A model generated the notes under the pieces. That model was given only the letters and a program-made list of their open reading frames with translations. It was not told where the DNA came from and ran no database searches. From assembly GCA_001247695.2 (NCBI GenBank), contig LGRX02027843.1:38679-102678 (forward strand): a stretch of DNA of 64,000 bases. Reading direction: 5' to 3'. Position 1 is the stretch's first letter. The number at the start of each line of letters is the position of its first letter. This document shows, piece after piece, positions 55,700 through 64,000 of the stretch. The DNA comes from Cymbomonas tetramitiformis. Its lineage: Eukaryota > Chlorophyta > Pyramimonadophyceae > Pyramimonadales > Pyramimonadaceae. The translations under genes and the position numbers were made by a program.

Positions 55700-56390
55700 T
55701 GGGGCATCCCCGCTGGAGTGCAATGCTGCGGGCTGCTACAATGGACATTGTGGTGACGGTGCTCCTCTGAACTTTGACCCCGAGTAGTTATGCTTCTGGT
55801 TCTGGTAGTACACCACTTTCTCGTGGTGTGCTGAGATGTGCTTTGACCTCAACATGGTCTTCAATCTGGTTTATGCTTTTACTTTGACATCTACAATTAC
55901 TTTTCTGGTTTGCTAGCTCAGTGCCTTTCAGTAGTTTAGCGGGACGGGTCCTTGCCCGTGGGTTTCTGCACTTGTGCTAGCTAGAGGGTTCTAATTTGTG
56001 TATCAGAATTGCACAGTTGGATTAGCATTTAGGTCTGTCAACCTAGCTCCTACCCTAACTTATTTGACTTATCTGACTTGCCTATCAGTCACCACCCACA
56101 GTGCTGGGGTAGTGTGCTGAAATCTGTACACGCAGCCCTGACCGGGAGTCCCGGTGCAGGCCCCGATGGCAGATTCCTAGGTAGCCAACACTGGACTGAT
56201 GACTGATCCGTATGTCCGTGCTGTGACACCGAGTGTCACACGTGGCTAGGTCCGAGACCGTTCCGACTCCGAGACCGTTCCGGGTATATCTAGCTTAGGA
56301 TTTATTTCTTATGAGAGTCTATCTATATTGAGTTCACCGATTGTCTGATATCTCTGAACTAGGATATTCCAGTAATCACAGTTTAATTAA
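55700..56390 (+). repeat. 3' end of the copia-like element: last codons and LTR-like region
   Basis: A short frame ends GHCGDGAPLNFDPE at 55787, then comes non-coding sequence with GCAGCCCTGACCGGGAGTC and CCGGTGCAGGCCCC (about 56132-56164). The same blocks occur downstream of the copia RNase H relic at 42566-42600, which supports an LTR. No upstream partner LTR was found, so the element is incomplete. Confidence 0.5.
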
Positions 56391-56459
56391 TTCACTTTAA
56401 GTTGGTATTCCGAAAGCACTCAATTGCGTCTCCGATTATCACACCTGAATATACCAAAC

Positions 56460-57930
56460 GGGTATCCCTACCAAATAGGGACGGGTCCATGCGATTCACA
56501 AATCACATGGACCCCACACGGACCTCACGTGGACCCACGTGGACTTGGAATGGACCTCGCATGCCCCAAATGGTCAGACATTTCTCCCTATGGGTCCATA
56601 TGGGGTCCATTGAAGGTCCTTAAGGGGTCCATGCGGTTTTCAGTCACATGGACCTCACATGGACCATCCCTACGGGTCCATGTGGGGTCCATGTGATACC
56701 CCTCAGTGTGTACGTAGCATGTGGACCCCATATGGACCGGTAAGGGCCACATGGGTCCGATGGTCAGACATTCCTACGGGTCCATGTGACGCATGGACCC
56801 CTTATGGACCCCTCGTGGACCCGTAGGTATAATCGCATGGACTACACCGGGACCACTCGGTTATCATCACATGGACCCCACATGGACCGATAGGTACCAC
56901 ATGGGTCCAATGGTCAGACATTCCTACGGGTCCATGCGACGCATGGACCTCGTATGGACCCGTAGGGAGGATTCACATGGACCCAGCATGGACCCCGCCC
57001 GTTTGGGCGCTGGCACGATTGGTCCATATGATTACTAAGCAGGTCCATGTGGTGTTTAAGCAGGTCCAAGCGGTAATTTAGCAGGTCCGTGCGAGTATTA
57101 AGCGGGTCCAAATGACTATTATATAGGTCCATAGGGTTATTTAACGGGTCCATGTGGATATTCGGCGGGTCCACGCGATTATTAAGCGGTTCCGTATGAT
57201 GGTCTTGCGGGTCCATGCTGTTATTAAGCGGGTCCATTTGATTATTAAGCGGGTCCGTGTGCTTACCTATCGGGTCCATGCGGTTATTAAGCGGTTCCAT
57301 ACGATTATAATGTAGGTCCACATGGTTATTCGGCGGGTCCATGTGATTATTATATGGGTCCATATGATTATTCAGCGGGTCCATGTGGATATTCGGCGAG
57401 TCGATGCGTTCAGTATGTGGGTTATGTGGGTTATGTGTGTGGAGTATGTGATTATTCGGCGGGTCCATAAGGTTATTATGTGGGGTCCATGTGGTTATTA
57501 CGCGGGTCCGTGCGATTATTTGGTGGGTCCATATGGTTATCCAGCGGGTCCATGCGGTTTATAAGGGGGGTCCATACGATTATTATGTAGGTCCATATGG
57601 TATTTTGGCGGGTCCATGTGATTATTATGTGGGTCCATTCGAATATTCGGCGGGTCCATGCGGTTATTAAGTGGGGTCCATGTGATCATTAAGCGGGTCC
57701 GTGTGCATATCTCGCGGGTCCATGCGATTATTCCGCAGGTCCATGCGGTTATTAAGCGGGTCCATACGATTATAATGTAGGTCCATATGGCTATTCGGCG
57801 GGTCCATGTGATTATTATGTGGGTCCATACGATTATTCGGCGGGTCCATGCGGGTCTTAAGTTGGGTCCATGTGATTATTACGCGGGTCCGTGCGATTAT
57901 TTTGTGGGTCCAGGAGCAGGTATACATGCA
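56460..57930. repeat. GGTCCATG subterminal arrays with 21-bp minisatellite
   Basis: From 56480 to 57020 GGTCCATG and CATGGACC alternate irregularly in both orientations. From 57020 to 57930 they settle into about 40 head-to-tail units of about 21 bp (GCGGGTCCATGTGATTATTAA). Twenty-one is divisible by three, so the minus strand stays open and reads as a heptapeptide repeat (DPLNNHM). These frames are not supported as genes. Confidence 0.92.
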
Positions 57931-58033
57931 GGACTAATGTGGGACCAATGTGGAAACAATATATACACGTATACATATATATTTATACATACTGTACAAA
58001 GTAAGCAGGAGCAATTTTTGCTACTGTAAAATG

Positions 58034-60153
58034 TCAAGCAGTAGCTTCACTACCGCCGGCTTCACTACCACCACCGCTACCACTAGCTTCCCCTTCCTGT
58101 GCCCCCTCCTCGTCTTGCGCATCTTCGTCGGCCTCCTCCTCCCCTCCTTTCCCATCCGAGCCCCCATCAACATTCTCATCACCATCCCCGCCATCCCCGG
58201 ACACGTCCCCCTCCATGTCCTCCACCACCTCCTCGGCCTCCTCGGCCTCCTCGGCCTCCTCCGTTACAGCTGCCTTGCCCTTTTTCCTCTTCTTTTTCTC
58301 GGCTTCGTCGCCCCCATCCGCTTTCCTCTTGGCCTTGACGAGCATCTCCTTTGCCACCTTTTTGCGGGACTCCTTGGCGGCGTGGCTGGCTGTACTTCGT
58401 TCGGAAGCTTCCTTGGCGCTCTGCACCTTCATACCAGCAAATGCCTTATAGGCATTTTTGCTGAGCTTGACGTTACTGACTGGCATCCTGCATAGGTTAC
58501 GTAGACACACCACACCTCAACACAGACAGTACACAGAGTATACTGGGGCGGGGTTGGGGCGACACGTGGGACCATACAGGACATACGGGGGCGGGGTGCG
58601 GGCAGAACACCGGACCGTGCGGGACCCAGGTTTACAGAGGTGGGGGCAAAACGTGCGAACTGAAGGGTTACTTACCACACCAGGATGCCTGCCTCCATTA
58701 TCGACTTGCCGTCGTGCTGGAGTTCTGTTTTGTTTATTTTTTTTTCTGAGTTGGAGGAAAGAGCGAGCAACTTCGTGATGGATTGCTCGTGCATCGCAAG
58801 GATGCGGTCGTGATGGTCCCCGGGCTCGCCCTTCTCGTCGTGGGGGGAAGGTTTTACTCCGAACTTGAGCAAAACCTCCACGACGTCCTTGGGGATATTG
58901 CCCCCCTTGGCAATATTCACACTGCTCCCCCCGGGGACCCCCTCCACCACCCCGTAACACAACTCGAACCGATCGTTGTCGTAGTCGAGGAGTGAGGAGG
59001 CGAACTCCTCGGGGAAGGGGGTAACGGATTTGGAGCGGATGCGGTGCACGGCGACGAATGACCCGAGCACCAGTGTGGAGTCATCCGCCTGCGACCCAGC
59101 CCCAAACCAATAGCAGTCAGCGACATCGTACCCACACTCACACACTGCAGTTCAGCTGGAGCGGCCCTACCACACTGTGGGTCGGTCCAGCGTGGGTTCG
59201 GTACGAGGGCTAAACGTGGCCCCTGTACCGTCCCTCTTAAAACAAAGGGGTCCAGGGTAAAAAAACATAACAGGTATGTTTGCTTACCAGTGGCCACACG
59301 AACGAACTCTTTTTCTCCTTGCCCTGCTTCTCGGGCGCGACTGGGGCAGGGATCTTCTCCCCTTGATCCCTGTCCAGCCCGACGGCGGGCTTCCCCAAGT
59401 TGGCGGGCTGCACCGACGTCGGCGGGCTTGACGTACTGCACCCCCTCCAGTGCCCAAAAGGCTTCGAAGAGGGGGCCCTCCGTGGGCTGCCCGGCGTCGA
59501 AGTGATTCAGCACCGTCTCGGTGGTCTTCTTGCCGGGCAGCTCGCCGGTGGCGTCCGATGCCACCCGGACGCCGCGCGCGGGCCGGGCCGTCAAAACGCT
59601 GGAAAAACCCCGTCGGGCATTCTTTTGTGGTCTTTAGCTTCCACCTCCCCAAGGTGGTGGTCTGACATTTCATATATGTCAGTCGGTTTTTTATGTATTC
59701 CCGCACGCATTCGTACGAGAAGCCTGGCGTCGCCGTTTTGATCGCCTCAATGGCTTCGTCCAGGCTCTCTTCCTCCAGCGTGGAGATGGTGCATCCAGGG
59801 GCCCATACTCCACTTTTTAAATTATTTCCGCAAACTAAATTTGTCGACCGCTGCAATGACTTCACGAGATGCTGGGGGGCTTCCTTTGTCGTGTGGAAGA
59901 CCCCCCCCGCATCGCCAGGCGTGCTGCCTGTAGCACCCGCTTCCACCTTGACGGCCGGGTGCTGCGCAGGCACAGCAGCAGCACCAGCAAGCCCTGCTGC
60001 CAGCTGCTGACGGAGACCCTGCATTTCTTGCTGCTGGGCTGCAAACTGGCGCATGAGCTCCCCCAGCTGGGTGTTTTCAGACTGAGGGAGGGTCGTCTGC
60101 CGGGAATTCAGTTTCTTCTGGTCTTTGCTGCGTGTCTTGCGTGAAGGTCCCAT
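58034..60153 (-). CDS. CACTA accessory protein, unidentified (three exons, frameshifted)
   Basis: I prefer the start MGPSRKTRSKDQKKLNSRQT at 60153; the frame is open up to 60645, but the extra part is not protein-like. Exon 1 runs to about 59288 with a Gln-rich coiled coil (LGELMRQFAAQQQEMQGLRQ) and EEESLDEAIEAIKTATPGFS. A one-base frame change near 59590 separates CPTGFFQRFD from ARGVRVASDATGELPGKK. Exon 2 (about 58676-59097) has LVLGSFVAVHRIRSKSVTPF and DRFELCYGVVEGVPGG. Exon 3 (58034-58493) is Lys-rich (AEKKKRKKGKAA), then strongly acidic (EEAEEAEEAEEVVED). Nuclear localisation and binding of the GGTCC repeats, as known for accessory CACTA proteins, are inferences from position. Confidence 0.6.
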
Positions 60154-60461
60154 CGATGTCTGTGCTGCGTGGACGGACGGAGGTTGTGCGTGAGGCTGTG
60201 AGGACTGAGGTTGTGAGGCGGTAGTGCGAGGAACGAAGGTCAAAGAATTCAAAGTTCTTTGACTTTCTGCGCCTCCAGGCGAGGCAGTGTACCAAGGTGG
60301 ACAGCATTGGTTCCATCGAGGTCCAACGTCGGTCCACGCGATCGAGTCAACTCGCGCGGGATCTTTTTGAAATTCGAAATTGCGGGGGGGGATTATCCAT
60401 AATGCCCTGATTTTTTGACAACTTTCATCAGAACGCGCTTTTCTCCACAACATTTCGTACA

Positions 60462-60537
60462 TGGCGAAGTGGTCGTAATAACGGTAACTTTCCTGAGTCA
60501 AGGTGGTCGGTCGTGGGTTCGATCCCCCCTTACGCCG
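60462..60537 (+). other. Degenerate tRNA-like sequence
   Basis: TGGCGAAGTGG (60462-60472) fits an A box and GGTTCGATCCC (60516-60526) fits a B box, with spacing near that of a tRNA gene. The acceptor pairing (TTACGCC, 60530-60536) is off by one base and the T stem has a mismatch. Probably a tRNA-derived relic; it lies antisense and upstream of the accessory gene start. Confidence 0.3.
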
Positions 60538-60859
60538 TTTTGAGTTTAAGCAACTCATGGGGACCGTTGGATTAGGATAGGGGAGTGCATCGAGTCCGCC
60601 GATTGCACCGTTCGCTGGGAACAGGAAAGCATTCTCACAGAGCACCTGTTCTTCGATTTTTCCCCTTTAGTTCGATTTGAAAAAATCGCACGCACAAAAA
60701 TGCCGATATCTCACGGGAAAATGTATTTTTGCTTTTTTGTTTGGCGGGATATATTGCAGTCAACCTGCCCTTTCTTGTGCATAATTTTTGTTTTTCCGAT
60801 TTTTGGGTCGATTTTCGCTATCTCTCAACGAGGAATTCTTTACACCGCTGTTTGCCTCG

Positions 60860-61660
60860 CCCACGTTCTTTAGATAGGTCCATGTGAGGTCCATGTGACT
60901 CGAATCCCCAAAAATGTGAAACTGTGCGTCGGTCCCATAGGCTTCATCACAGGTCCATGCCGTCGGTCCATGTGTGGTCCGACGCAAGTCCATGCGAGGT
61001 CCATGCATGGTCAGACGTTTTTGCACCACATGGACCCTGTTTCATTCCCTAGACCCAGTTTTTTTTTTTTGTAAAATCTCGGGGACCCGCTAATCCTCAT
61101 GGGGGCAGCGTGAGAGCGAGCCTTTAACACTGGTCGGTCCAAGTGAGGTCCATGTGTAACGCGTAACCCCAAAATGCACTTTTTTAAGCAAAAAAAGGCA
61201 AAAACACCTATGCGTCGGTCCCATAGGCTTCATTACGGGTCCATGCCGTCGGTCCCACAGTGGTTCAACGGGTTATTTGGCAAGTCCATGCGAGGTCCAT
61301 GCATGGTCAGACATTTTTGGACCACATGGACCCTGTTTCACGCCCTAGACCCAGTTGTTTTTTACTTTACCCCATAGGGGCGGGCTGTGTTCCACCTATG
61401 GGACCATAGGGTTTATTAGGGTTGCGGCGTCTTGCTGCGGTGGATTCCGAACGGGTCCGTGTGGGGTCCGTGTGGGGTCCAAGGCATGGTACCGACGGGT
61501 CCATGTGGGGTCCCAGGCATGGTACCGACGGGTCCGTATGGAGTCCAAGGCATGGTACCGACGGGTCCGTATGGAGTCCAAGGCATGGTACCGACGGGTC
61601 CGTGTGGGGTCCAAGGCATGGTTCCTACGGGTCCGGGGTTCGGGACCGGTTATGGACTGA
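60860..61660. repeat. GGTCC repeats between the divergent CACTA genes
   Basis: Irregular GGTCCATG copies fill 60876-61000 and 61120-61330. At 61488, 61521, 61554, 61587 and about 61620 a 33-bp unit (GGTACCGACGGGTCCGTATG, GAGTCCAAGGCAT) repeats. This is the presumed shared promoter interval. The 33-bp period keeps all frames open, which explains the 80-122-codon frames there. Confidence 0.9.
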
Positions 61661-61806
61661 GTGATTCCTATCGGTCCGAGACCCCGCCCCCGTATAGTAC
61701 TGCTCGCTTTAAACACTTACTCACCCCAGCGTGTACGACCTTTTGCAGGCGTTCTACCTGCACCATGCTGGATAAAATGGTTTGGCACTTGTCTATGTGA
61801 CGATAG

Positions 61807-63766
61807 ATGGCGACTCCACAGGGCATACAAGGAAGCCGCCCTGGACGCTACGTTTCAGAGTATGGCATTTGTCCGTGTAATCAATGCCACCACCGAGGGC
61901 TTACGACACGTGAACTTGGCCGCCGTCAAATTCTCCGACATGTCAAACAATATGGTGTATACATTCCGCAAGAGGAGTTCGAAGAAGAGAATGAGCGATC
62001 ATCTCCTCGAGATGATGAGATGGGCGGTGCGGATCGTGACTATACCTCTCGGGAAGCCGAGGTGATATCCAACTTTGAAGCGTTGGCGAAACACATCGAG
62101 GACTTGGGGTTTGGGAAACAACTACGTGATGATGATGGCGAATCGTCATCTGGAGACGACAACGGCGACGGGGAAGTTAGTGGCGAGGAGGATGAAGATG
62201 CCGAAGACCTTACTGACGATTCTGCGGGCGATTCCGATGGAGAAGACGATGTGGTGAGTAGAGTGTTCAGGATGTGGTACCCATTGGGAACATTTGGGGG
62301 ACCTATTGGTACGGGACGTGGTACCGGTCTAGGACCAGTACATACCGCCTCGTACGGTTACAGTAGTGAGTGCTGCTTGCAAGTTAAGGTACCCACATGG
62401 GACCGATATGGGACCTGTGTGAACGGCCCGGTCCCATGTATGGTACCGGATGTGGACCCATATTGCCCCATGACTTTACACATGCATCCTTCTAGTACCA
62501 AGCGCGGATGGACTGATGAAGTGTTGGCGCCCTGCAGGACATTTCCAAGATCAACGGACTGTTACTTGACCTTTTGGAGATGCAGGTCGAGCACAACGGG
62601 ACTCAGTCCATCTTTGCATCTATTCTCGACATCGTCCGGGGAAGGCTCCTTAACAACGAAGAACGGCAAGTCCTTCCTCGCACGTACCCCGAGACATTGA
62701 AGCGGTTTAAACCCTTCTACGGAGCGTACAATGAGGTGCACGTGTGCATCAAGGGCTGCATCATGTACAAGGGTGAACACAGCGAGCTCGACAAATGTCC
62801 AAAGTGTAAGACTTCGAGGTATCGGTTGGGAAAAGAACACGACGGGGTGAGAACGAACGGTCGAGCAAGATCTATTTTCAGATACTGGCCTTTGGAATCA
62901 CTGCTGGAGTACATCTTCCTCTGTCCAGAATATGCCGCGATGGTGCGGAGCTTCGATGCGACCAAGCTTCCTGACGAACAACCAGACAAAGTCACCGGGA
63001 TACATGTATGGTGCGAATCATGTAAAATTGCTCAGCCCTGTTGAGTGTCCCATAGTACCTTTCCCGTCCCTATCGGTCCCTTATCCCGCCCTGTATAGGG
63101 AAACCTGTGGGACCCATCTCTCGTCATCCTAGCTCAATCAGCGATTAGTTTGATATTATAGTTGGTTCGGTATGTGGTACATTTGAGGGCGAATTGCCGG
63201 ACCCATGGGGAAATGACATTGGACCCGGCCTTGCGAATGCAGATTCTCCTGCTCTCCGAGCTTTGGTCCAGAAGTTCCCCAGATTATTCGCGGACCGCCA
63301 GAATCTATGGATTATTCTTTGCGCGGATGGAATCAACCCGTTCAACGATCAGCTATCCGGCATCATGCCCATTTGCTTCACGATTGGCAACATGCCCGGG
63401 GAAGAACGACACAAGCACGTGTTCACGTATGGTATTGCGGAGGGCAAGCCCAAGGACACTTCGCTCTTTTACGACCACCTGGTGGATGAGCTAGAGGTAT
63501 TGTGGTCCACTGGTCATACGGTTTTCGACGTCATCGAGAAAGAACCATTTACAGTTCGATGCATGGTGTACGCGGTACTCATGGATTACGTTGGCCTTGT
63601 GGACGCATCCCGACGAATGGCTGCGACTGCCATTATGGGATGCTTGAAGTGCCTGATCAACGGCATTGGAAAGGGGAAAAGCAAGATGGGGAAAACGATA
63701 TTTCTGGAGAAGTACCAAAAGCGACGAGGTCCGCCCATTCTTGGATGTACAATCATACTCATATAG
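61807..63766 (+). CDS. tnp2-type CACTA transposase, partial (runs off the window)
   Basis: The main transposase of CACTA elements. Exon 1 (61807-62253) has the N-terminal zinc region CPCNQCHHRGLTTRELGRRQ with ILRHVKQYG, then an acidic tract (DDGESSSGDDNGDGEVSGEE). Exon 2 (62538 to about 63005-63010) has HVCIKGCIMYKGEHSELDKC then PKCKTSRYRLG, the tnp2 hallmark. Exon 3 starts about 63162 (CGTFEGELPDPWGND) and holds LCADGINPFNDQLSG, FTIGNMPGEERHKHVFTYGI and YDHLVDELEVLWSTGHTVFD; DGxNPF carries a likely catalytic Asp. The exon 2/3 phase is unresolved. The frame stops at 63766 after a probable donor near 63731, so the C-terminal exons lie beyond 64000. Introns are full of GGTCC words. Confidence 0.85.
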
Positions 63767-64000
63767 ATCGGTCCTATGTTGGTCCCATGTCGGTCCGGTA
63801 TTTGACCCCCATACCGCCCCCGTCTTGTACCTGTCGCGTTTACCGAGAAGTTTGTGATAGGAGCGTTGGTGCTTACTAAGCACTGTCCGAGTCCCGCCCT
63901 GGCCCCGCCCCTGTCTCGCCCTTATCCCGCCCCCGTACCGCCAACAACCCGCCCCCAATCTGCCCCAATTCATTATGGATTGTACACTTACTTACCCAGG
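63767..64000. other. Probable intron of the tnp2 gene
   Basis: GGTCCYATG copies at about 63769, 63780 and 63791 are followed by CCCGCCCC-rich sequence. Minus-strand frames across 63491-63973 are shadows of the transposase. Confidence 0.4.

Larger units (their letters stand above)
56394..64000. mobile_element. CACTA (En/Spm-like) element, right end outside the window
   Basis: The content is typical of CACTA elements: a tnp2-type transposase (61807 onward, +), a second divergent gene (58034-60153, minus) and long subterminal arrays of a short word, here GGTCCATG. The left edge lies just past the copia LTR-like region. CACTTTAAG at 56392 and CACTCAATTG at 56418 are possible termini but cannot be checked without the right end. 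Confidence 0.75.

Noticed and set aside
56914..57927. Heptapeptide-repeat protein (184 and 86 codons)
   Set aside because: A 21-bp minisatellite explains the open frame, and no start context or non-repeat domain is present.
60154..60645. N-terminal extension of the accessory CACTA protein
   Set aside because: It is open but crosses GGTCC words and the tRNA-like sequence, and its composition changes sharply at the internal ATG at 60153, which I prefer as the start.
61355..61800. Several 80-122 codon frames on both strands
   Set aside because: They arise from the 33-bp GGTACCGACGGGTCC repeat in the intergenic control region.
1..64000. CRISPR array, prokaryotic operon or phage
   Set aside because: Repeats are satellites, LTRs and minisatellites with no spacer pattern, and genes have spliceosomal introns.

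Overview
This is a stretch of eukaryotic nuclear DNA made almost entirely of transposable elements and structured repeats around one recognisable host-type gene. Spliceosomal GT-AG introns, several transposon superfamilies (hAT, CACTA/En-Spm, Ty3/gypsy, Ty1/copia, DIRS-like, tyrosine-recombinase DNA element) and long AT-rich non-coding tracts point to a repeat-rich protist or alga. The taxon cannot be fixed from the sequence. No rRNA gene, intact tRNA gene, CRISPR array or prokaryote-type operon was seen.

Layout. 1-620 is unresolved. About 632-4765 is an element with long inverted ends (element A) holding a decayed basic open frame and a 185-bp satellite whose units each carry four hairpins. 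4858-5107 is a dispersed repeat with a second copy at 43198-43446. 5662-7170 is a broken transposase C-terminus split by a 702-bp foldback element. 7847-9422 (minus) is a decayed gypsy reverse transcriptase/RNase H. 10173-21543 (minus) is a multi-exon arylsulfotransferase-like gene. One of its introns has taken up a broken DIRS-like retroelement, and others hold minisatellites and hairpin arrays.

21717-38182 is bounded by 43-bp inverted repeats with a possible 5-bp target duplication. Its right part encodes a five-exon Crypton-type tyrosine recombinase. Its left part was split by a young 10.1-kb LTR element (23397-33527) with almost identical LTRs and no recognisable protein. Around the recombinase gene and at the element ends lie arrays of a 14-bp palindrome (ATAAATGCATTTAY) spaced by 6 bp, giving 34-bp 14-6-14 palindromes that resemble tyrosine-recombinase core sites. 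This is my leading candidate for an undescribed system.

38200-43500 is a mosaic of direct repeats, palindromes and the 3' end of a copia element. 43511-49964 is a complete hAT transposon with a 15-bp TIR, an 8-bp target duplication and an intact two-exon transposase. 50608-53638 is element B, related to element A; it shares the satellite and a 27-bp hairpin whose stem changed in a compensated way. 53700-56390 is a pol-less copia-like element (gag and 3' LTR). 56400-64000 is the left part of a CACTA element: GGTCCATG-rich subterminal minisatellites, a minus-strand accessory gene and a divergently transcribed tnp2-type transposase that runs off the window.
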